A stretch of DNA of 23,631 nt, taken from contig JABXGX010000117.1 in NCBI GenBank assembly GCA_016550405.1, positions 1 through 23,631 of the forward strand, read 5' to 3'. A program made the translations under genes and the position numbers. Origin of the DNA: an archaeon. GTDB taxonomy: Archaea > Asgardarchaeota > Hermodarchaeia > Hermodarchaeales > Hermodarchaeaceae. Each line of letters opens with the position of its first letter. Positions within the stretch are counted from its first letter, which is position 1. Under the pieces are notes generated by a model. That model saw nothing but the letters and a program-made list of their open reading frames with translations, was not told the origin of the DNA and did no database searches. Shown here in pieces: positions 15,013-22,411 of the stretch.

Positions 15013-15498
15013 CTTTTCATCTTCTGGTGGGGGCCAGTGCCCCTGTAACTTGCGAAGGAGGACAATTTGTCCAATATGATAGGCATTGTGTTGAAATTCG
15101 ATGATAATGTTTCTTCCTAGCGGGGTATTGTTGAAACCTTTGAGGAGACGATCAATGTCTTCTTTTTCCGTGATTTCTTTGAGTTTGATAAGATGATCAG
15201 TGAAACTCTCCACGAGCTCAGTCCACGCCTTCTGAGTCAATTTGGCATCTTTAGGTAGCCAGTCGGTCCCCTGAATGGCTTTCCAATCAAATTCTTCGCC
15301 TTGGACCGCTCGAAATGTCATATCATGCCAAAACACAATATGATACAAGTGATCCCAAATTGACCGTTCATTCTTGATAGGATGTTGTTTTGCCTGTTCA
15401 GCGGTGAGGCCCCGAAGGGCTTTCAGAACATCATAATGGGCATATTTGCCATACAGGGCCTCGGAAAATGCCTCAGTTAACCATGGATATTTTGTCAT
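15004..15498 (-). CDS. DinB-family protein (metal-binding four-helix bundle)
   Basis: A 164-residue helical protein of the DinB/YfiT type. The first metal-binding helix is 'SIWDHLYHIVFWHD' (H50 or H53) and the last is 'EFQHNAYHIGQIVLLRK' (H137 and H141), the usual three-histidine arrangement. Family members are metal-dependent thiol transferases or proteins of unknown function; the name comes from a DNA-damage-inducible Bacillus gene and does not prove a role in repair here. GAGGT lies ten bases before the ATG on the minus strand. It is divergent from the GH5 gene across 122 bases, and its 3' end overlaps the last bases of the decayed region at 14630-15012. Confidence 0.85.
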   Translation of the reverse strand: MTKYPWLTEAFSEALYGKYAHYDVLKALRGLTAEQAKQHPIKNERSIWDHLYHIVFWHDMTFRAVQGEEFDWKAIQGTDWLPKDAKLTQKAWTELVESFTDHLIKLKEITEKEDIDRLLKGFNNTPLGRNIIIEFQHNAYHIGQIVLLRKLQGHWPPPEDEKSP

Positions 15499-15607
15499 AG
15501 TGAAAACCTCAGTATATGATAGACAGGGGGTGTATGTAATACAAAAAATAGACTTTTCCCTTCATGCAAATTATGTAACCACCGTTTCCCTGCTCTTCGC
15601 CTGGTGC

Positions 15608-15614
15608 TGAGGTT
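15608..15614 (+). promoter_or_regulatory. Ribosome-binding site that fixes a TTG start
   Basis: The TGAGG core of this stretch (CTGAGGT) sits eight bases before TTG at 15621. There is no in-frame ATG until about residue 172 of the GH5 protein, which would remove the N-terminal part of the barrel, so this site supports the TTG start. Confidence 0.55.
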
Positions 15615-15620
15615 ACAAAC

Positions 15621-17537
15621 TTGCTTACCATTGATAATGAATGGTTTCGAGATGAAGATGGTCGGAAAGTGTTACTCCGAGGAATTAATCTTGGAGGCAG
15701 TTCTAAGGTTCCGTTTACGCCAAACGGGGCCACTCATTTATCTACCGATTTTACTGACTACAACGTCTCATTTGTGGGTCGCCCCTTTCCACTCAAAGAT
15801 GCGGAAGTTCATTTCTCGCGTATCCGACATTGGGGTTTCAATGCCCTCCGTTTCATCGTAACCTGGGAAGCTATCGAGCACAATGGACCCAAAGATTACG
15901 ACAAAGAGTATCTCGACTACATTGAAGAAATACTCAAAATCGCCGCCGAGTATCAGTTCTATATATTCATTGATCCCCATCAAGACCTTTGGAGCCGTGC
16001 CTCTGGAGGAGATGGTGCTCCCATCTGGACCTTTAAAAAAGTGGGTCTTGATGTTACGAAATTTGATGAATCTGCTGCTGCATTTGTCATGCAACATCGA
16101 TATGACCCAAATGATCCTGACGCATACCCGCCAATGGCTTGGCTACAAAATTATGGGCGATTTGCTACTTGCACCATGTTTACTCTCTTTTTCGGAGGTA
16201 ATACCTTTGCCCCTCAATACACGGTTCAAGGTATTCCTGTTCAAAACTTCCTTCAAGATCACTATTTTAACGCCATGAAACAGGTGGCAACTCGGGTTCA
16301 GGATAATCCCTATGTGATAGGGTTTGAAGCCATGAATGAACCCTGTCCCGGATGGATCGGTCAACTTGTGGATGGCACATCGAAACCTATTTCTCGTGAA
16401 TTGTTTTACGGGATTAATCCTTTCGATGCAATGGTCATGGCTTCAGGATTCCCACGGGAAATTCCTTATAGCCTTATCAAACGGTTTGCTGTGCGAGAAA
16501 TTCGACGAGAAGTTCTGAATCCCAACGGGGTTGCATGTTGGCTTGATGGTTTCGAGGATATCTGGCGAGCACAGGGTGTATGGGATGTTGACGAAGACGG
16601 TTCTCCGGTCATTTTACGTAACGATTATTTTCAAATTCATAATGAAAAACAGGTTGATTTCTTAGAGCAGTTCTTGTCACCGTTTGTCCATAAGTTTGCC
16701 GAGGAGATCCATTCGATATGTCCGAATGCCATTATTGGGATCGAACCACCGCCCGAAACTGCAATGCGAGGAGAAGCCTTCCTCCAAAACCCACCAACGA
16801 ATAGTGTGAATACCAGTCATTGGTATGATGAAATCGCAGTGGGCTTGAAACGATTTCGTGGATGGTTTAGTTTTGACACCACACAAAGCAAACTCGTGCT
16901 GGGAACCAATAATGTACAAAAGATGTTCACCCGTCAACTAGCGAAAATCAAAGCCTTGTCCCATGAGATTCATGGTGGGGTTCCCACAGTTATCGGCGAG
17001 TTTGGGTTATGCTTTGATTTAAACAACCGCGAAGGGTTCAGACGTTGGAAAAACAATCCAGATAAAGCATGGGAGAAGCACATCAAGGCACTCTCAATGT
17101 ATTACAATGCAATGGATGCAAATCTACTCCATTCGATGTTTTGGAATTATACTGCCGATAATGACAATACTTGGGGTGACCAATGGAATCAAGAAGATTT
17201 CTCAATCTTTAGTGTTTCACAATTGATTGATCCTCCGGATATTAACAGTGGTGGTCGTGGCATTGCTGGGTTCTGCCGCCCACATATGGTTACGATTGCA
17301 GGTACACCTCTGTCAATGGAATTTTCGTTAAAGCAGAAAGAGTTTCGCTTAGAATTCGATGCTAATCCAGAAATTAAATCCCCTTCCGTCATCTATGTTC
17401 CAGCATTTCATTACCCAGAAGGATTTCAGGTTGTGTTATCCGATTGGGAACATATTGACACCGGTGATGATCAGCTTTTCGGTTTTCGAGTGAAGAAACC
17501 GGGACATCACTCACTAGTTATAAAACCACTGGACTAA
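15621..17537 (+). CDS. Glycoside hydrolase family 5 protein, endoglycoceramidase/steryl-glucosidase-like
   Basis: A 638-residue GH5 protein. The barrel begins with 'LRGINLGG' (19-26), has 'FIDPHQDLWSR' (116-126), the acid/base E240 in 'FEAMNEP' and the nucleophile E460 in 'VIGEFGLCFDL'. The stretch 'NYTADNDNTWGDQWNQEDFS' (509-528) and the long insertions resemble endoglycoceramidase-related and fungal steryl-beta-glucosidase members (GH5_12-type) rather than cellulases. That subfamily call rests on memory of those proteins. A C-terminal beta domain follows (about 555-638). There is no signal peptide, so it probably acts inside the cell on a glycolipid, sterol-like glucoside or other amphipathic glucoside. 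The TTG start is supported by GAGG just upstream. It is transcribed alone, divergent from the DinB gene. Confidence 0.82.
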   Translation: MLTIDNEWFRDEDGRKVLLRGINLGGSSKVPFTPNGATHLSTDFTDYNVSFVGRPFPLKDAEVHFSRIRHWGFNALRFIVTWEAIEHNGPKDYDKEYLDYIEEILKIAAEYQFYIFIDPHQDLWSRASGGDGAPIWTFKKVGLDVTKFDESAAAFVMQHRYDPNDPDAYPPMAWLQNYGRFATCTMFTLFFGGNTFAPQYTVQGIPVQNFLQDHYFNAMKQVATRVQDNPYVIGFEAMNEPCPGWIGQLVDGTSKPISRELFYGINPFDAMVMASGFPREIPYSLIKRFAVREIRREVLNPNGVACWLDGFEDIWRAQGVWDVDEDGSPVILRNDYFQIHNEKQVDFLEQFLSPFVHKFAEEIHSICPNAIIGIEPPPETAMRGEAFLQNPPTNSVNTSHWYDEIAVGLKRFRGWFSFDTTQSKLVLGTNNVQKMFTRQLAKIKALSHEIHGGVPTVIGEFGLCFDLNNREGFRRWKNNPDKAWEKHIKALSMYYNAMDANLLHSMFWNYTADNDNTWGDQWNQEDFSIFSVSQLIDPPDINSGGRGIAGFCRPHMVTIAGTPLSMEFSLKQKEFRLEFDANPEIKSPSVIYVPAFHYPEGFQVVLSDWEHIDTGDDQLFGFRVKKPGHHSLVIKPLD

Positions 17538-17565
17538 TCAAATCTCATAACATACAAAACATAAG

Positions 17566-17666
17566 AGGAACCTTCATGCTCAGCACGGAGACTAATTGCT
17601 GAGGGAAATTTTGAGAGCGCGGAACACCAGCTTGGTTGTTTGGAACGACACCTCAAACAAATGTAA
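17566..17666 (+). other. Short open frame between GH5 and FabH-like genes, possible remnant
   Basis: One frame in the 140-base gap reads 'RRLIAEGNFESAEHQLG' then 'CLERHLKQM' before a TAA at 17664. It looks like the helical end of a protein but has no start codon. It may be a gene remnant or chance. Confidence 0.15.
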
Positions 17667-17677
17667 GGTTCGGTTGT

Positions 17678-18700
17678 TTATCCCCATTTGATACAGGTCG
17701 ACGACCAGGTATATCCAATTCCTGCAGCAGCCAGGCACACCAGGTCTCCAGCCTTGATTTTGCCTGTTTTCAATCCTTCTTCAATGGAGACGATAGCATC
17801 ATTTTGTCCCATATGTCCCCATTCTTCGAAGTATGTCGTTTGATCCATTGTAAGCCCAAGTTCATCCAGTACATGGGCGAAGGCGGATCTTTTCATATGG
17901 AGTAAAGCCAAATAGTCGATATCCTTGATGGAGTACCCACTGCGTTCAGTAGCGTCTTTGACTACACGAATGAAGTTCCGCATGGAGAGCTTATCCAGTC
18001 GGGCTTTCATGCTGGCTGGATCCGGGACATCTAAGTATTGGAGTCCCTTTTCGATGGCTTCACAACTAATGGGTAGTTCAGTACCTCCCGCCGGGCAATA
18101 GACGTCATCTGCAAAGGCGCCATCAGTGATAATTGAGGTTTCGAGTACCTGATTGTGGGGGTAATCCTTTTGTAGAATGGTGGCGACTCCGCTTGCTGCG
18201 AGGCTGAACATAAACCGACTTCTTTCATTCTTGTAATTGATTAAATCACAGTTCTGGTATCCGCTCGCTAGTAATACTGTGCGAACATCCGGTTCGGCTG
18301 CCATTAGTGCTTTGCTTAGTCGGATGCCGCTCATCAGGGTTGCACACCGGGCGCTGAGGTCCAAGGCCCACGCTTTACTGGCACCTATCTCACAGGCGAG
18401 TTTGACACCTGCTACTTGCATCGGGCGTTCGATGAATGTTTCTCCGGTCCAAAGAACGACATCGATATCCTTGGAAGATATGTGTGCGGCTTTTTTCAAG
18501 GCGGTATTGGCTGCTCGGATTCCCATCGTGATAGGTCCATCTTCGGGACCACCAACAGTTTTACTTATGAGTCCAAATTTTGTTTTGAGGATGTCCTCTG
18601 GAATCCCGGTTTCTTCTGAGATGAAAGCAGCGGTGTGTCGATGTTTCGGGAGATAGACTCCAGTACTAACAAGCCCCATCATGACATCGGAATTTGTCAT
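17678..18700 (-). CDS. 3-oxoacyl-ACP synthase III (FabH)-like thiolase-fold enzyme
   Basis: A 340-residue thiolase-fold protein of the FabH/HMG-CoA synthase group. The opening 'GLVSTGVYLPKHRHTAAFI', the nucleophile C119 ('LDLSARCATLMSG') and H268 ('LALLHMKRSAF') fit a condensing enzyme. The third catalytic position, Asn in FabH ('GN.S'), appears here as H296 in 'WGHMGQND'. The enzyme may therefore belong to an acyltransferase or specialised ketosynthase branch. It would form an acyl-cysteine intermediate from an acyl-CoA or acyl carrier. GGTGAT lies close before the ATG and supports the start. It is preceded on the same strand by an MFS transporter gene, 89 bases away. No acyl carrier or reductase gene is in the window, so the pathway (lipid, polyketide-like or mevalonate-related) is open. 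Confidence 0.8.
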   Translation of the reverse strand: MTNSDVMMGLVSTGVYLPKHRHTAAFISEETGIPEDILKTKFGLISKTVGGPEDGPITMGIRAANTALKKAAHISSKDIDVVLWTGETFIERPMQVAGVKLACEIGASKAWALDLSARCATLMSGIRLSKALMAAEPDVRTVLLASGYQNCDLINYKNERSRFMFSLAASGVATILQKDYPHNQVLETSIITDGAFADDVYCPAGGTELPISCEAIEKGLQYLDVPDPASMKARLDKLSMRNFIRVVKDATERSGYSIKDIDYLALLHMKRSAFAHVLDELGLTMDQTTYFEEWGHMGQNDAIVSIEEGLKTGKIKAGDLVCLAAAGIGYTWSSTCIKWG

Positions 18701-18789
18701 ATTGAATCACCGGGCAATGGAAAGCCGGGGGTTTCTGGTTGCTTAGGAACCATCTTTGCCTTAAAAACATGGTTAGCTTAGAGTTCACA

Positions 18790-20166
18790 TTATTTGATGG
18801 TTTGGTTTTCGAACCGTTGCCGAGTATCTGCTTCGGTGGTTTGGATATCTTTTCGGACACTGCGGATGATCGGGATGGTTACAAGGGCCCCTATAAAGAA
18901 GAATAGGCAAATGATAGCAAACGCAGGCGAATAGAGTCCCGCGAAGAATGCGACCGCAATTGTCGGGACAAGCTGGGTGCCCAAGGCTACACCAATTACG
19001 TGGGCTAGCATGTTGAGGGAGAGGGCCGTGCTGCGAATTTCTGGGGGATTGACGTCACCTGCGCTAACATAAATCAGGGGAGTTATTCCTGCGTCAAATA
19101 GGGTTCCTACAAAGACGAGTAGAAAGAAGATAAAGGTTGCAGGGTTGAGAAATAGGTCCCATATTGTCGCCGTGGGTGCGACTGTAAAGGGGTACAGGCT
19201 CGCACTGATGAGTATCGGTCCTGCAACTAGGCAACATAACAAGATGAGGTAGGCGCGTCCTCGCTTATCCTTTTGGAAAAAGCGGTCTCCTAACCGCCCA
19301 AAGACGGTGGTGCCAATGATTTGGCTAGCAAGTGCTAGTGTCATGAATATGGTGGCGACGAAGATACTAAGGTTGTGATCCACATTTAGCCACCGAACGG
19401 CCCACGCTCCAAAGGCCGCCGTCGGGATAATGGCCACAATACCAATAATGAGTAACCAGATGTTGGTTTTCTTACGCCACATGCGGGTAATGTCCTTGCG
19501 ATTAAGTGTGTAAGTGTATACAACGCCAGTTTCCTGAAGGTCGAGGAGGCATTCTTCATGTTGCCCTCGAGGGGGCTCATGTGTTAGAAATAGTAGGAGT
19601 GCAGTAGCAAATCCAATTACTGTTATTACAAGGAAGGGTGTTTGCCAGCCAAAGGCTTCAACAAGTAAGCCCGCGACAATAAAACCTAATCCATATCCGG
19701 CTCCGGCTGCAGTCCCAAGAATACCGATGGTTGTGGAACGGTAATGGGCGGGTATGCAGTCAATTGTCATTGAAAGAGAAAGGGGACCAGCAGCTCCTAC
19801 ACCAATGGCTGCAAGGCAATAGAATAACAACAATTGTAGGTATGTGATGGAAGGTAAGAGGATGGGAATGAACCAGAATAACCAGAAGAAGGTGCTGATA
19901 ATAAGCAAATTTCGTCGAGTTGACCGGTCTGCAATATATGCCCAGGGGATGGCAGCAAAACCTGAGATAAGAAGAAAGATTGTAACTATTAGAGCAATCC
20001 AATCATCAGAAGGCACTCCTAAGGCAGAAACTAGAACGCCAGTCATGGGTGGTAAGAGCGCACTCGCGGCTGCAACTATAATGCCTAGTACAAATAGAAT
20101 TCCATAAGTGACTCGATCCCGTCTGGCCCATGGTTTAGCTTGAGTTGCTGGAGTCCTGGTCTCCAT
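18790..20166 (-). CDS. MFS transporter
   Basis: A 458-residue major facilitator protein with twelve likely membrane segments in two halves. The cytoplasmic loop motif after segment 2 is 'WAYIADRSTRRNLL' and its repeat after segment 8 is 'FGRLGDRFFQKDKRGRAYL'. 'IPAHYRSTTIGILGTAAGAGYGLG' resembles Spinster-like and organic-anion MFS members, but the substrate cannot be read from this. A polar loop of about 50 residues joins the halves. The ATG at 20166 is preferred over the in-frame ATG at 20208 because GAGGGTG lies just upstream of it. It is divergent from a second MFS gene and upstream of the FabH-like gene, so export or import of that enzyme's substrate or product is possible. Confidence 0.87.
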   Translation of the reverse strand: METRTPATQAKPWARRDRVTYGILFVLGIIVAAASALLPPMTGVLVSALGVPSDDWIALIVTIFLLISGFAAIPWAYIADRSTRRNLLIISTFFWLFWFIPILLPSITYLQLLLFYCLAAIGVGAAGPLSLSMTIDCIPAHYRSTTIGILGTAAGAGYGLGFIVAGLLVEAFGWQTPFLVITVIGFATALLLFLTHEPPRGQHEECLLDLQETGVVYTYTLNRKDITRMWRKKTNIWLLIIGIVAIIPTAAFGAWAVRWLNVDHNLSIFVATIFMTLALASQIIGTTVFGRLGDRFFQKDKRGRAYLILLCCLVAGPILISASLYPFTVAPTATIWDLFLNPATFIFFLLVFVGTLFDAGITPLIYVSAGDVNPPEIRSTALSLNMLAHVIGVALGTQLVPTIAVAFFAGLYSPAFAIICLFFFIGALVTIPIIRSVRKDIQTTEADTRQRFENQTIK

Positions 20167-20205
20167 GATACACCCTCGTTTGATTGGGCTAAACAAACGC
20201 TTATT

Positions 20206-20216
20206 CATTTAATGTG
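20206..20216 (-). promoter_or_regulatory. Candidate TATA-like box for the minus-strand MFS gene
   Basis: Read on the minus strand, CACATTAAATG lies 40-50 bases before the ATG at 20166, giving a leader of about 15-20 bases. The plus-strand form CATTTAATGTG is identical to the box at 83-93. Confidence 0.28.
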
Positions 20217-20290
20217 TTTCTATCATCTGGCAATCAGCTTTTCGGATACACTGTGGACTTAATTGATGTGAAAGAATCTTAAGGAGATTT

Positions 20291-20332
20291 GTGATAGCCG
20301 GCTTTCAACAATTATTTCCTTGGTGTAGCTGA
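20291..20332 (+). CDS. Possible 13-codon leader ORF overlapping the MFS start
   Basis: GTG at 20291 is preceded by a strong ribosome-binding motif, AAGGAG (20281-20286), four bases away. The frame encodes VIAGFQQLFPWCS (13 residues, first residue Met in practice) and stops with TGA at 20330-20332, sharing its A with the ATG of the transporter. The transporter has no ribosome-binding motif of its own. The arrangement suggests translational coupling or a leader peptide. It is not in frame with the transporter, so it is not an N-terminal extension. Chance occurrence is possible. Confidence 0.35.
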   Translation: MIAGFQQLFPWCS

Positions 20333-21546
20333 TGGTGAACCAACAAAATACCACATTACTCATTACGGGTGCAGCACATGGTATGGTTCATCTGTTAATG
20401 CTTGCACTCCCCTACATTACGACCAAACTTCTTCTCGTAACTCCTATTACTCCTGGGCTAGAATGGTTGGTTGTCTTGCTGCTAAATACGCCTGCATACT
20501 TTGTTTTTGGTTTTGGAGCAATTCCTGCAGGGTTTCTTTGTGATCGGATTGGTCCACGTCTAGTAATCGCCATTGGATTAATGCTCTCGGTATTTTCAGG
20601 GATTGCTTTGTTCTTTCTCTGGCCTTTAGGAATTGGTGTGATTACTGTCCTCTTCATGACCTATGCTTTTGGTGCTGGATTATATCATCCCGCAGGTACA
20701 ACTTGGGTCTCAAATACCTTTGATAAGAATCGAGGGAAGGCCCTGGGCCGGCATGGTATCGGTGGTAGTATTGGACAAATGATGGCTCCTCTAATTTCGG
20801 CGTTGATATTAAGCACAATCTTTTGGCAAGCAATTTTTCTCTTTCTTGCTGCAATTGGAATAATAATAGCCGTTATCACGCTCCGTGTTCGAGCTCAAAC
20901 TGGTGAAATTCCTCCACCGACGAATATTGATAAAAAAGAAGGAGTGGGCTTCTTCAGTGTGGCATCAGTTGGAATGATGGTTCTTGTCTCCTTTATTTTC
21001 GCGGCTCGAGGCATGCTCTATCGTGGAACTGTAACCGCCCTGCCTGTTTATATTACTCTCGAGTTGGGTGCATTACTAGTCATTGCTGGATTTATTGGAA
21101 CATTAGTTTACATTGGTGGCCTGTTTGGTCAGGAAATTGGGGGGCGGCTAACTGACCGATATGGTTGGCGTATAACGCTCATCACAATGACTTTGCTCAC
21201 ATCGGTTTCATTAATACTCTTAGCAATTCCTTATTCATCAACCTTCTTCGGTGATTCGTTGCTCATCATTGCCGTGATAATCTTTGGCTTTTCCTTCTTT
21301 GCCGCTCAGGCTGCAAATAATACCATGGTTACCTATCTATCAAGTCCTGATAGCCGAGGTAAAGTCTTTGGTTGGAGCTTTTTCACTCGTTTTGGATTGG
21401 GTGCTTTTGGTATTCCCATAATCACCTTTAGCTACTTCATCTTCGGATCTTGGGTTGCTGGCTTCTTCCTTCTAGCACTCCTTGGTCTATTTGCAGCGAT
21501 ACTGGTACCCTTTGTTCATAGTCGTCGAGTACCAAAGTCCGATTAA
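20332..21546 (+). CDS. MFS transporter, FSR (fosmidomycin-resistance)-like
   Basis: A 404-residue major facilitator protein with about twelve membrane segments. 'GFLCDRIGPRLVI' follows segment 2. 'GAGLYHPAGTTWVS' and 'GRHGIGGSIGQMMAP' recall the FSR group, where a 'YHP' motif is characteristic. 'GQEIGGRLTDRYGWRITL' is the second-half loop motif. It is probably an efflux carrier, with substrate unknown. Its ATG overlaps the stop of a 13-codon leader frame and lacks an own ribosome-binding site. It is divergent from another MFS gene across about 165 bases. The ABC transporter genes follow 60 bases downstream with their own ribosome-binding site. Confidence 0.85.
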   Translation: MVNQQNTTLLITGAAHGMVHLLMLALPYITTKLLLVTPITPGLEWLVVLLLNTPAYFVFGFGAIPAGFLCDRIGPRLVIAIGLMLSVFSGIALFFLWPLGIGVITVLFMTYAFGAGLYHPAGTTWVSNTFDKNRGKALGRHGIGGSIGQMMAPLISALILSTIFWQAIFLFLAAIGIIIAVITLRVRAQTGEIPPPTNIDKKEGVGFFSVASVGMMVLVSFIFAARGMLYRGTVTALPVYITLELGALLVIAGFIGTLVYIGGLFGQEIGGRLTDRYGWRITLITMTLLTSVSLILLAIPYSSTFFGDSLLIIAVIIFGFSFFAAQAANNTMVTYLSSPDSRGKVFGWSFFTRFGLGAFGIPIITFSYFIFGSWVAGFFLLALLGLFAAILVPFVHSRRVPKSD

Positions 21547-21606
21547 CTTCCTTGATTCAGAAATTATTTAGCCATGAGTTATTCTGAGAATAATAGGAGA
21601 CAGAAT

Positions 21607-22407
21607 ATGAACGGTAACGGTAGACCAATCATTGCACACGATTTAGTCCGTAATTTCGGGGAGACGGTTGCAGTAGATCATTTATCTTTTGAAGTTCGTG
21701 CTGGTGAGATTTATGGGCTTCTTGGTCCTAATGGTGCCGGAAAAACAACCACTGTCAAAATGGTCAGTGGGCTGCTTCCCCCAACCCTTGGACAAGTAGA
21801 AGTATTCGGTTTTGACCCAATGACGCAACCCATCGAAGTTAAGGATCGCATCGGGTTGGTGCCAGAAGATCACATTCTTTATGAATCACTAACTCCACGT
21901 GAGTTCTTCAACTTCGTCGCCTCTATCCGTCAACTCGACCCCACACATATAGAAACCCGTGCAGCATCTCTCATCGATGCATTTGAATTCAAAGAGTATT
22001 ATGATAAACCAATAGCTGCCCTCAGCCATGGAAATAAACAAAAGGCTAGCGTAATCGCCGCCATCATCCACGATCCTCCATTATTAGTCCTCGATGAACC
22101 CTTTAGTGGATTAGATGCTCGAGCCGTTCGCGTCTTTAAAGACATTCTGAATATCCACTTAGAAAACGGTGGAGGAATTTTATTTAGTAGCCACATTCTC
22201 GAAGTAGCTGAAAGTCTCTGTAACCGAATTGGAATTATCGATGATGGCAAAATGGTTGCTGAAGGCACCGTGGATGAGCTTCGAGAAATGGTCAAAGCCC
22301 ATGGCTCGCTTGAAGAAATATTTCTCCGTGCTGTCCAGCAAGATGCTGAAGTCGCAGAAACAGTCCAAGCACTCCGAAAGGCTTTAGGAAAAAACAATAA
22401 TCGGTAA
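21607..22407 (+). CDS. ABC transporter ATP-binding protein
   Basis: A 266-residue ATPase of the ABC-2 exporter type. The Walker A motif is 'GPNGAGKTT' (40-48) and Walker B is 'LLVLDEP' (159-165), followed by the D-loop 'SGLDA' and the switch H196 ('SSHILE'). The signature motif reads 'LSHGNKQK' (139-146) rather than LSGGQ, a variant seen in ABC-2 type exporters. 'VPEDHIL' has Glu where many family members have the Q-loop Gln. The ATG at 21607 is chosen because AGGAGA at 21595-21600 lies six bases upstream; the in-frame ATG at 21574 has none. The permease gene starts five bases after the stop. Together they would export an unknown substrate or act on the membrane. Confidence 0.9.
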   Translation: MNGNGRPIIAHDLVRNFGETVAVDHLSFEVRAGEIYGLLGPNGAGKTTTVKMVSGLLPPTLGQVEVFGFDPMTQPIEVKDRIGLVPEDHILYESLTPREFFNFVASIRQLDPTHIETRAASLIDAFEFKEYYDKPIAALSHGNKQKASVIAAIIHDPPLLVLDEPFSGLDARAVRVFKDILNIHLENGGGILFSSHILEVAESLCNRIGIIDDGKMVAEGTVDELREMVKAHGSLEEIFLRAVQQDAEVAETVQALRKALGKNNNR

Positions 22408-22411
22408 CACA

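Noticed and set aside
14712..15104. 130-residue plus-strand frame covering the gap before DinB
   Set aside because: It overlaps the well-supported DinB gene on the other strand, has low-complexity His/Ser-rich text and no ribosome-binding site. Other frames of the same stretch look more protein-like.
15004..15498. DNA-damage response role for the DinB-family protein
   Set aside because: The family name is historical. Nothing in the sequence or neighbourhood points to DNA repair.
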